64,000 nt of DNA. Origin: Cladorhizidae sp. MBARI D1340-BT2 (lineage: Eukaryota; Porifera; Demospongiae; Poecilosclerida; Cladorhizidae). The DNA is taken from contig JAQNBH010000009.1 in assembly GCA_028752905.1 (NCBI GenBank), forward strand, positions 41,422,509 through 41,486,508, in the 5' to 3' direction. Made by a program: the position numbers and the translations under genes. Below, piece after piece: positions 54,044-64,000 of this stretch. A model generated the notes under the pieces. It made no database searches. It had not been told where the DNA came from and saw only the letters and a program-made list of their open reading frames with translations. Position 1 is the first letter of the stretch. The number at the start of each line of letters is the position of its first letter.

Positions 54044-57000
54044 ATGGACGAGAGAAGGTGCCCCATCGATGGATGCGAGTACCTGATACCCGAGGGGGCG
54101 ATGGCAAACCCAGCGCTGGCAGCCACCCACCTGTCTGGTCATCTCATGAACCACAAAGGGCAGGAGAAGGACCGATCAAAAGTCGAAGCCGTGAGAAGAC
54201 CGACGATATCAGCAGCAGGTACAACACAAGACTGGCTGTACTTCATGTCCAGGTGGGGTGACTACCTGCAAGCCACCAAGGTGCAGGGGGCCGAGAAGGC
54301 CATCCAACTGTTAGAATGCTGCGACCCGGGCCTAAGGAGGGACCTCCAGAGGAACAATGGGGGTGTGGTTTTGTCGGGGCTGCCAGTTGATGCCATTGTG
54401 GCTGCCATCAAGGTGCTAGCAGTTAGGATTGAAAACCCAACGGTGGCAAGAGACCGCCTGCACAGTATGTCGCAGGACAGGGAAGAGAATGTGAGGGCCT
54501 TCGGGGCCCGCCTGAGAGGGCAAGCAGCCACATGCCAGTACAGCAAGCAGTGCACATGTGGAGTGATCGTGGACTACACGGAAGAAAACGTTGCTGACGC
54601 CCTCATCACAGGCCTGGCTGATCAAGAGATCAAGCAAGGCATCCTGGGAGAACCCAACCAGCCACTGACAATCGAGAGAGCCATGGCCTACGTTGAATCG
54701 AAGGAGATCGCGAAGGTGTCGATATCTCAGCTGGACCCCAACAACTCGGTCAACGCCTTAAGGAGCAAGTACAAGAAACTGCCAAGGCAAGGACAACCAC
54801 TACCGGATGTGGACGACAGCAGATGCTACTTCTGTGGAAAGACCGGACACGGGAAATACCCAGCACTCCCTACGCGGAGCACCGAGTGCAAGGCATTCGG
54901 GCACAAGTGCAGCAACTCAAGACGAATCACTCAGAAGCTGTTTGTAAGTCAAAGCCCCCACCTAAACCGGGGACAGAATATGCTGTATTTGATGTTGTAT
55001 GTAATGTTTCAACCCATGGGGCTAACAAGCATCATGCTCTGGACCACCACATCTTCAACAGCAAGACTGACAAGTGGGAGAAAAGATGGTCCCTCCCCCA
55101 GCCAACTAGAAAACTAGTGGCGAAACTACTCCCAGACGACTACATCAAACTGAGGCTTCCTCAACGACCACGTCGGGCTGTGATCAACATTGATGGCATG
55201 GCTGACACTGGATGCCAGAGCTGTCTTGTCGGGACTCACATCCTCCAGAAACTGGGAATCTCCAAAGCTGACTTGATCCCTGTCACCCAGAGGATGCAAG
55301 CCGCCAACAACAGTGGCATCCGGATTCTGGGTGCCATCCTCCTCGAGTTCAAACTCCCGGGCATTGAGCCTTGCTCCAAGCAGATGGTTTATGTGACCCC
55401 CAACGTCTCTCGCTTGTTCCTAAGCAGAGAGGCGTGCTCTGAGTTGGGTATGATCCCCCGAGGATTCCCATCCACAGTGGTGGGTGCAACCTCCAGCGTC
55501 ATGCTACCTGAGAAGAAGAAGTCGGAACCAACGAAGCAAGACAACAAGCGTCCTTGCAACTGCCCGACCCGCTCACAACCGCCCCCGGGACCTATCTCAC
55601 TACCTGTGCCAGCCACCGAGGCCAACAGGGGCGTCCTGGAACAACACCTGCGTACAATCTTCAAAGCTTCGACGTTCAACACTTGCTGCCACCAACCGCT
55701 CCCCATGATGGCCGGTCCCCCCCTGAGACTTAACATTGACCCAGAGGCCACACCTGTCATGGCTCACAAGGCAGCTTCCGTGCCTGTGCACTGGGAAGGC
55801 AAGGTGAAGGAGCACCTGGACCGCGACGTCCGCCTCGGAGTCATAGAGAAAGTCCCCATCGGAACCCCTGACACTTGGTGCCAGAGGATGATGATTGTGG
55901 GTAAATCAAATGGCGAACCCAGGCGTGTGATAGACTTCCAGCCATTGAACGCCCATGCTACTCGAGAGACTCATCACACCAAGTCCCCTTACCACCAAGC
56001 TCGAGACATACCCAGGCAGATGAAAAAGTCGGTGTTCGACGCTTGGAACGGATATCATTCCGTTCCATTGCATCCAGAGGACACCCACTTCACCACATTC
56101 ATCACTGCCTGGGGAAGATACCGTTACCTCACCGCCCCCCAGGGGTACAAGGCTTCAGGTGACGGGTACACTGCCAGATTCGACAATCTGGTCGAAGACA
56201 TCACGAACAAAACAAAGTGCGTCGACGACACTCTGATATGGTCTGCGGACATAGAGCAAGCATTCAACGATGCTGTCCTCTGGCTAACGAGATGTGGCAC
56301 CAATGGTATCACCCTCAACCCGGATAAATTTCAATTTGCACAAGACACAGTGCAATTCGCTGGTTTCGAAATCAGCATGTCCACCGTCAAGCCAGCCAGG
56401 AAGTTTACAAAAGCCATTGCTGAGTTCCCCACCCCAGCCTCTACAACTGATGTTCGCTCGTGGTTTGGCCTGGTAAATCAGGTGGCATACACCTTCTCCC
56501 GCGCCACTACAATGGCTCCCTTCAGGGACTTGCTGCAACCATCCACGAAATTCACTTGGACCACAGAACACCAGGAAGCATTCGAGGAATCCAAGCAGAT
56601 CATCATTGAGCAGATCAACCAGGGTGTGGAGATTTTTGAGAAAGACAGGCCTACGTGCATAGCCACCGACTGGAGCAAGATCGGCATCGGCTACTGGATG
56701 TTTAGAAACATTGTGCATGCCCCACCAGAGAGCTCTTCTGCTGCAACGACGGCTGGAGAATCACTCTGGTCGGGTCCAGATTCACCCATGCAGCCGAGTC
56801 CAGGTATGCAGCAATTGAAGGTGAAGCCCTGGCCGTAGCCGAGGCACTTGAGAAATGTCGCCACTTCATACTCGGATGCAGAGAGCTATACGTCGCAGTT
56901 GACCACAAGCCTCTTGTGAAGATCTTCGGTGACAGAGCCCTCGCAGACATCACCAATAGCCGTCTTCGTAATTTGAAAGAAAAGACGCTGATGTACGACT

Positions 57001-58691
57001 TCACCATGTTATACATCCCCGGAGTGAGAAACAGCACTTCTGACGCTCTATCCCGATACCCTACAGGCTCACACAGCCCCGACAAGTTGTCTCTACCTGA
57101 TGTGGTCTCGGCCCCACCTCCCAAGATCCCCCTGGCACTCATGGCCGGACTATTAGTCGACCAGCCGGACGAGGAAGACGAGGAGGATTTGATTGTCACA
57201 CTGTGTTCAGTCATGAATTCGATGGTTCAAATCACCTGGCAGCTCCTAAAGGAACAAACGACCACGGATGACACCATGCAGCTTCTGCTACAAACCATTG
57301 AAGAAGGATTCCCCGAGAAACAGGCAGACACGCCAAAAGAAATCAGGGAATACCACATCCACAGATCCCACCTCTACTCCACAGATGGGGTGGCGGTTTA
57401 CAGGGATCGAGTTATCATCCCTGTGAATCTCAGGGAAGACTGCCTGAAAGCCCTACACTCAGCCCATCACGGTGTCACAATGATGCTATCCAAAGCTGAA
57501 GCATCCATATTCTGGCCAGGCATCGCCGCGGACATTTCACACCACAGGTCAACCTGCAGCAAGTGTAATGAGATGTCGCCATCACAATCATCACTCCCTC
57601 CTACACCCCCGGTTCTACCCACAAGGCCGTTCCAGAGCATTTGTGCAGACTATTTCCACAACAAAGGCCACACTTATGTGGTCATTGTGGATCGCTACTC
57701 CAACTGGCCCATTGTCGAACGCTCGTGCAATGGGGCTACTGGCCTGGTAGGGAACTTGCGATCCATATTCGTAACCTTCGGCATTCCAGAAGATATCACG
57801 ACCGACGGAGGTCCTGAATTTACTGCCTCTGTGACAAGGAAATTCCTCGCCGACTGGGGCGTCCACCACAGGACCAGCACTGTGTCAAATCCACATGCAA
57901 ACTGCCGAGCCGAGATCGGAGTGAAGACTGTCAAACGTGCACTCGCGGGTAATACACCCGACAATGGAGACCTCAACACTGACTCATTCCAGAAAGCGAT
58001 GCTCGTGTACAGAAACACTCCTGACCCTGTCACAAAGATATCCCCTGCCATCGCTATGTTCGCTCGCCCTATTCAGGGCCTGCTACCTGTTCTCCCAGGC
58101 AAACTCAGACTCCACGACTACTGGGACCGCCTCCTGGACGACAGAGAGAAGACGATGGCTGATCGTGGATCCAGGGAACACGACAAATGGTCCGAACATT
58201 CTCGCCCCCTCACCCCTCTCATGGTTGGAGACAAGGTCAGGGTGCAAAACCAGTCAGGTCTATTCCCCCGTCGATGGGACAAACTCGGCATCGTCACTGA
58301 GGTTAAACAGTTCCACCAATACTGGGTTCGCATGCTCGGATCAGGCCGTGCCTCCCTACGGAACAGGAAATTCCTCCGCAAGTGCTCCCCCTCCACTTCC
58401 CTTGTGGTCCCCGCATTTCAGAATGTCAGTGCTTCTCTGGTACATACCACTCTGCCCGACCAAGTAGTCGAGAGCCCCTCCATACCTGTGCCTGCCTACA
58501 TCCCTGATACCACTCGGATCGTTGACCCTCCATCTCCACCTTCACCACAGTCTCCAGCGTCAACACCTAAGCCTCAACGGACACCGTCCAGCCCGGTGCC
58601 AACCGCCACCAGACGCCTACTCACGACCCCTCCACGACGCCGCTCTAGTAGGAAATGTGTACTGGATCATCGGCCTAATTACAAAGACTAA
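54044..58691 (+). pseudogene. Element G gag-pol, two frameshifts
   Basis: Gag starts at the ATG at 54044 (MDERRCPIDGCEYLIP), with a C2H2-like start (C-x4-C...H-x5-H). Its zinc knuckles lie at about 54823-54945 (CYFCGKTGHG, CKAFGHKC). The frame breaks near 54930 within the second knuckle, and pol follows in another frame. The protease has MADTGCQSCLVG near 55200. RT has RRVIDFQPLN, HPEDTHFTTF and CVDDTLIW at about 56218 (C-V-D-D). RNase H begins ATDWSKIGIG near 56662. A second frameshift near 56705 moves to the last frame, with VAVDHKPL near 56895 and SDALSRYP. The integrase finger spans HSAHHG near 57460 to CSKC. The core has D in CADYF near 57643, D in TTDGGPEF near 57805 and E in CRAEIGVKT near 57910. 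A Pro/Ser/Thr-rich tail ends at 58691. Both breaks look like single-base losses. Confidence 0.9.
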
Positions 58692-58700
58692 TATAGGCCT

Positions 58701-58708
58701 GGGGGAGA
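58701..58708 (+). other. Element G polypurine tract
   Basis: GGGGGAGA ends exactly at the 3' LTR. Confidence 0.8.
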
Positions 58709-58890
58709 TAGCCAATCATGGGCAGAGACCCTTTACCTAATGGGCAAGGACCCTTTACCCATACACTATTACCTACATGTATGCGCATGCTCACACTAAT
58801 ATACTTCATTACTGCGTGCATTGTTAACTGACGAAACCTACTTTTGTATCTGGTCAAATTGGGGCACAAAGAGATCTTGGATCTTATCTA
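58709..58890 (+). repeat. Element G 3' LTR
   Basis: 182 bp, identical by eye to the 5' LTR. Followed at once by the right copy of repeat Y. Confidence 0.88.
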
Positions 58891-59267
58891 AATACTGCAC
58901 ATTAATATTTAAGTGTGGCAGCTGTTATGTGAGCCAGAACAGAAAAGGGAGCCAGGAGCCATTCTCGAGCCACAGTGTGCTGTACTGCTCTGTCTATGAG
59001 CATAACACACACTCTCTCAAATTTTCCCTTGGGTAGATTGCAAGTACGTGCAGCAAATAGTCATGTATGTGTTCTTCAAACATTGCCTCTAATACACATG
59101 CATAGAGCTGATATATTTTGACAACAGCACTTCACAGAGATACCATGGAACACTTTAACAAAACGATGATTTAAACAACTAAAGCAGTGCCTAACGGCTA
59201 GTAGATGTTAATTATCAAGAACACTAAACAGCCTGATTTTATGGTATTTCATGGAAGTTAGGTGTAT
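58891..59267 (+). repeat. Long direct repeat Y (right copy) flanking element G
   Basis: 377 bp. Same as 53406-53755 except for 27 additional bases near 58987-59013. The sequence continues into GTGTATGTGTGGG. Confidence 0.9.
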
Positions 59268-61380
59268 GTGTATGTGTGGGAGGGGGGGGAGTAGATTCAT
59301 ACACAGATAGATACATAGATTCACTAGGATAATGAAGATCACAAACATTTATTTGAAACTAACTATTAATATAATGAAAACAAACATTAAAAAGTATTCT
59401 ATTATAAGGTAAAGGGTCATGATATGTTTGTGGTCTACATTGGTAAACTCTTGTTTCATTTCTTATCATAAATGAAACATTTTTTGTCATGTTTCTTTTA
59501 GAGTCCATCAGCCATCTAGAAGAAATCACTCAGTATAATACCAGAACTTACCAATCAAAGAGCTATATACCATGTGTATTTATTAAAGCCTAAACTGGTC
59601 TATCTAAGTTGCAATTATTTGTTTTGTTGAACATCTGTGCTGTTAACTATTGTCGCAAAAGTAAACTTCTGAGGACACTGACTGATAGTTTCTTGGTATA
59701 ATTACATGCATCCGGTCTGGCTCTAGCTAAACTGAAGCCATTGTGATCAGTTGGTATCCTCAGAATCTTACTTTACGATTAGCACAGAGATCAGGTAACT
59801 TACTTATGATGCATGTGTCTATAAATATATATAAATGAAAAGAAAAGCATGTGTATACTTCTAGTAAATAACATCTATGATTGGTTAGCTCTGAGTAACT
59901 TCTTGAGCCAAAAAGAGATGAAGCAATAATTAATCTATACCGACCATTTATCTATTAATTAAAAATGTGTATTGAATTTGATGTTCATAAGTAAAGAGTT
60001 CTTTAAATATTCATGGTCTACACTTGTTCCATTCTAAAAAATTATTATTATTTTTTTCTTATTTTCTTGCTGTTTTTATAGTCTAGCAGCCTATAACAAG
60101 TTACATAGTATAGAATTAATCGATCCTAGATGTTACTATTTACCATATTCATTACTTAGCATACACATAATTCATAATTATGCCTATGTATCATAAGTAG
60201 TTCTGGGTTTGTTGAAGGTCTGACAACCTAAATGTGCATCTGCTTGGTGACTCAGCTCAGTTCTGTGCTGTTATATAACTAGGTCACAAGAGTGCTGACT
60301 CAGCTCAGAGTGCATGTTTTTTCTTGCATTGATTGTATTGATGATACCTTATCGAGTTTTGTTCATTGGACAGTCGGAAGTGTTTTGGCTGTAAAATTAT
60401 AAAGAATGAACTTATAAAATTATAAGGAATGGACTTTTTGTATGCAAGTTATGCATGATTAAATCCTGCAGCTATTTTGCTGACAGCTGCAATTTTTTTT
60501 TACTGCTAATGACTGTACTAGCCAATTGCTGCAAGGTCAAGTACATATGAATGTGCAAATTTTATGATACTGGTGAGACAGTCCCCTGTACAAAGGTGGC
60601 AGTTCCTTTAAAGAACAATTTCAGCATAATTATGTTATTGGGATCTGCTGGTTTTGTCTCTTAGTATGTTTTAATCTGCCAAAACCACTGTATGGACTAC
60701 CAAAGTAAGTTTTAGCTGAGTTTGTTGTTGAAGTACAGGGAATGTTGACGTTCTGCCCAATTTTTGCAAAACAATTTTATGTCTTGTGTATCTATTCTAA
60801 TCCCCCTCATCCCCCCCCCCTCCCTACCTCACCCCCCTCCCCAGTAGGTCTAATTTATCATTTTACTGCCCGAAGACTACAAATTGTCAAATGTATTACA
60901 GTGAATAATCTACTTTTGAATTAAACATCTGAAAATTGATGAAATATCGTAAGAAAATAATGAACATAATTTTGTTTCCTTTCAAAAAAAACAAATAGCA
61001 AAAGGCAAATGTTCTTACATCAAAACCAACAGTGATACTGTCAAAATATGTCATACTGATTTATTTAAAGTCTACATAATGACTTAGTGAGAAGAAGAGT
61101 CGTATAACTGTGTATGGTCTGCATGGGTACAGCTAATTGCAAAAAAAAATCACTTTTTCTTGCGTATATTTGTGTGTGTGTGTGTTACTTGAGCAATAAA
61201 CACATTACTAACAAATAATTATGTTTTATTTAAAAACAAACAAGTTAGCAGGAGTGTACTTAGTAGGGATTTAAATGGTAAAGGGTCATCTAACAAGTTA
61301 ACAGTGGATTTAAACGGTCTAACTGGTTGTGATCTACGTGGGTACAGTCTTGTCTTTTTTGACCAGTAAATCCAAATATC
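59268..61380 (+). repeat. Degenerate duplicated units, right group
   Basis: Continues the family of 51.2-53.4 kb. GGTAAAGGGTCATGATA occurs near 59409, a related GTAAAGAGTTC near 59990 and GGTAAAGGGTCATC near 61277. Each is followed by a GTCTAC/GATCTACGTGGGTACA phrase. TTGTTGAA-x-TCTGTGCTGTTAAC occurs near 59623 and TTTGTTGAAGGTCTGAC near 60205. CTCAGCTCAGTTCTGTG occurs near 60255. A pyrimidine tract lies at 60800-60842. Unit length cannot be fixed by eye (several hundred bp). No conserved frame. Confidence 0.55.
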
Positions 61381-61398
61381 GTATTTGATTTTTTTTTA

Positions 61399-61452
61399 TT
61401 GTTGTTGTTTGTTGTTGTTTGTTGTTTTTTGTTTGTTGTTGTTGTTGTTGTT
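61399..61452. repeat. (TTG)n microsatellite
   Basis: Imperfect GTT/TTG repeats following a T-run. The minus-strand frame over it (Thr/Asn/Lys runs) is a repeat artefact. Confidence 0.9.
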
Positions 61453-61950
61453 TGCTTTTCGTCTTCCAGTTCAACATTCTGGAGAATCAAGCTGTAGCCA
61501 ATCAACCTTCAGAAATGAACCACTGCTGTTATGTAACTTATTTTTAATTGTTCAACTGACGATGCATTCATATTCATCTGCATAGCATGGCATAGCTCGA
61601 GGACAAATCTCCAATTCTTAATATAAATCAGTACGGCTATATACAGCTCGATTGCATTAGTGACAAGAACCATTCATGCATTTTAACCACAATCAAGCAA
61701 CCTTGAATCATTGACATGTATTGAAATATTAGGAGTCTCCTGTATTGTGAATGGACCTTTGTACACACATTTTGTGAGGGGTAAAAAGAAATAAAGGCAT
61801 AAATCCTTGAATATGCTGAATTTCAAGCATCTTTTCACACTTGCTATGGCATTTTCTCTGCCAGTTTACTACCCTAACAAGGCACACTGGGAGTCTATTT
61901 GGAGCTAATAGCAGCTGAAACCACCATTTAGGCAGCTAACAATCTGAAAT
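61453..61950. other. Unassigned interval
   Basis: I see no gene or repeat in it. Confidence 0.5.
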
Positions 61951-62388
61951 TGAAATTAGTGTACACAATATTTGTAAGTTAATTCCTCAAAATTCCTTAT
62001 ATAGAATGGAAAAGGGAAACGTTTTATTCAGTTGACATTTTGTCAAATTGAATTTCATTACTCCAATCTTTATATATATCCAGTTAACAAAATTAAGTTA
62101 ACAGCATTACGACCCTTGTTGATAAAAGTTCTCAGATGAGGATAGTACATTTAATTACATAATAATAATCCTGAGAACTCTTATCAACAAGGGTCGTAAT
62201 GCAAGTACTTTTGACCTCTGTCCAAATTACTTTATCCTACTTCCTTTTGTTAACTGGATATAAAGATTGGAGTAATGAAATTCAATTTGACAAAATGTCA
62301 ACTGAATAAAACGTTTCCCTTTACCATTCTATAATATTATAAGGAATTTTGAGGAATTAACTTACAAATATTGTGTATACTAATTTCA
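61951..62388. mobile_element. Foldback (long inverted repeat) element
   Basis: The two arms are inverted copies of each other. The left arm (61951-62135) runs from TGAAATTAGTGTACACAA to GTTGATAAAAGTTCTCAG. The right arm (62171-62388) runs from CTGAGAACTCTTATCAACA to ATACTAATTTCA. The loop is about 35 bp. The right arm carries about 35 extra bases (GTACTTTTGACCTCTGTCC region). Non-coding. The right arm recurs at 63836-64000. Confidence 0.85.
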
Positions 62389-63835
62389 GTTTCATAGTTC
62401 ATGTGAATCAGCTAAAGCACTTACTTGTTCTGTTTGCATGCACAGTAAGTAATTAATTGTTAATTATCTGAGAGAAACCTGACGTAAGGTTATTTAATGA
62501 GTGGGCAAGCATAATTATAGCTAGCTTTTCCTCCATTAGCCTATGGGGATCCAGGTGCATACTATCACAGGATTTTATTTTATTTCATGTGGCTCTGAGA
62601 TCAATTCTGGTGCATTCTGAGCTAAATTTCAAGTACCATAAATTAAAATGGAAATTCTATACCTAAAAGTTTCCAAAGCTTAACATAATTCATAATTAAA
62701 ACTTACTGCAAAACTTGCAAAATCCTGGCAGCCGAGTCTGTGATTTTAAATTTGAATAGAAAATGTTTATTACTACACATGTGCACTATAAAAATGCATG
62801 CATCTGTGTGTGTGTATGTTAGTGATACTGAGTATCTAGCTAACTCATTGTTGCGTGCACTGTAAAAACATAAATGTCTTGCACACCCATGTGTGCTACT
62901 TATTGTGGTATGCTATACACACCTGATGATGTTATAGTCTGCCATAGAGGGGTGTGTTATTTGTATAGTATAAAGTACACACCATCACCTTGTCACATAT
63001 TACTTGGGATTCTAAATAAAGCTCATAAGCCAGGCGTTGGAACTAAAATGAAGCTTTAGCTTTGCAGTATGGTTTACCAGCTGGCTCTCTGCTAATGTTA
63101 GAGTGTGTATAGTATCACCTATTATTTGTAAAATCTCAAACAGAACTTGATTCTGATTGGCTACTAATGGTTACTAGCTTGATCCAATGATACTGCATGT
63201 TTTAACTATCAATGGTGTATTCATATCAATTTCTATTAGAAACTTCTGAATTCCAAACAGGACCATGAAGACTTCATCCTGCCTGTTTTGACTAATGATA
63301 CAGCTTGCTATCAACAGCAATTATCAGAATAATTATGTCAGTGGCTTCTAAATGAAGGTCCTGAAGGCTTGACTTTGATGGACTACTGGTCAGCTAACTA
63401 CGTTTTGCAATAAATGTCAATGGCATAGACCTGGGAATGGGCTAATGTCATTCATAACCAGAGAGAACTAGTTAATTATGTGAAGCACGCATAACACTAT
63501 CCATTATAAAGTTACTAGACTGCAGGATCATTTGCATGTGCTTCTATCTTTTGTGTAGGGATGGGATAGTTAGCACTGTATTTATAATCATACACATGTA
63601 GGCTGATTCATCTCACCATCCTATAATTACATCACCATAATGACATCATCTGCCTTGTCAGATCATTTCCATAATCCTAGCCACTACATGCCATAACTAT
63701 ACAGCCCTGTAGACAGACTTTTAATTGTATAGCCAGAAAGGAATGGCAAAAGGACTGTTTACATTTAGGAAGTCTTTCAAAAGGATCCTATTTTAGCTAA
63801 GTTGATTTTAGGTTAATAAGCTATTTTACGTACAC
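62389..63835. other. Unassigned interval
   Basis: AT-rich, with no recognisable gene. A short open frame at 62874-63059 has no known motif, and there is a small TG repeat near 62805. Confidence 0.55.
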
Positions 63836-64000
63836 AATAATAATTCTGAGAACTCTTATCAACAAGGGTCGTAATGCAAGTACTTTTGACCTCTGTCCAA
63901 ATTACTTTATCCAACTTCCTTCTGTTAATTGGATATAAAGATTGGAGTAATGAAATTCAATTTGACAAAATGTCAACTGAATAAAACGTTTCCCTTTTCC
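63836..64000. mobile_element. Second copy of the foldback arm, cut by the window end
   Basis: Nearly identical to 62161-62330 in the same orientation (CTGAGAACTCTTATCAACA through CAATTTGACAAAATGTC to AACGTTTCCCTTTT). A matching left arm is not present just upstream, so this is a single arm or a truncated copy. Confidence 0.85.

Larger units (their letters stand above)
53756..58890 (+). mobile_element. Element G: Ty3/gypsy-type retrotransposon with self-priming signal
   Basis: 182-bp LTRs (53756-53937, 58709-58890), identical by eye. They have TAG...CTA ends instead of TG...CA. A polypurine tract (GGGGGAGA) precedes the 3' LTR. The order is gag, protease, RT, RNase H, integrase. The sequence directly after the 5' LTR is complementary to the LTR interior over 23 bases with one mismatch. 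Two frameshifts (near 54930 and 56705) disable the otherwise complete gag-pol. Confidence 0.9.

Noticed and set aside
53406..59267. Split direct repeats of a DIRS/PAT or Penelope-type element
   Set aside because: Element G has a DDE integrase, a polypurine tract and true short LTRs inside the long repeats. The Y-LTR-internal-LTR-Y order does not fit split-repeat layouts.
61290..61505. Thr/Asn/Lys-rich minus-strand frame
   Set aside because: Translation of the (TTG)n microsatellite.

Overview
This window looks like a transposon-dense stretch of an invertebrate metazoan genome. The mix of Ty3/gypsy lineages (Gmr1-like, CsRn1-like, mag-like and others), DIRS-like remnants and two hAT lineages would suit a sponge or another early-branching animal. 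The sequence alone does not fix the species. I found no convincing host protein-coding gene, tRNA, rRNA or CRISPR array. Nearly everything recognisable is mobile DNA or duplicated repeats.

Layout. 0.2-2.5 kb: a decayed hAT transposase of the ZMYM1-like (TTF zinc finger/DUF4371) kind. 4.9-10.5 kb: element A, an apparently intact Ty3/gypsy element with identical 461-bp LTRs, a 5-bp target duplication, one long open gag-pol frame, and integrase placed before reverse transcriptase (Gmr1-like order). 11.8-13.9 kb: a broken hAT of the GTF2IRD2-like kind. 14.0-15.2 kb: fragment E, an LTR-less piece of a CsRn1-like element. 17.6-31.7 kb: a locus of degenerate ~100-125 bp tandem units and larger paralogous blocks. 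It is split by element F (21.0-26.8 kb, minus strand, CsRn1-like, tRNA-Trp primer site), which itself holds a 1.37-kb non-autonomous hAT. 32.6-34.5 kb: a DIRS-like retrotransposon remnant.

35.1-50.1 kb is a nest. Element B (plus strand, Gmr1-like, decayed) contains a solo LTR and element D (minus, mag-like, 107-bp LTRs). D in turn contains element C (minus, intact frame, identical 290-bp LTRs). Each nested insertion is proved by an exact 5-bp target duplication, giving the order B, then D, then C. 53.4-59.3 kb: element G (plus strand, two frameshifts), with 182-bp LTRs, bracketed by an unusual 350/377-bp direct repeat. 59.3-64 kb: degenerate repeats, microsatellite and a foldback element.

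Main points of interest: (1) two different gypsy elements with copia-like pol order and SCAN-like capsids; (2) two elements (G strongly, C more weakly) whose primer site is complementary to their own LTR, implying self-priming instead of a tRNA; (3) a textbook -1 frameshift signal (slippery heptamer, 7-nt spacer, 10-bp hairpin) in the CsRn1-like gag/pol overlap, present in both E and F; (4) the long direct repeat around G; (5) the splice-site-bearing tandem array.
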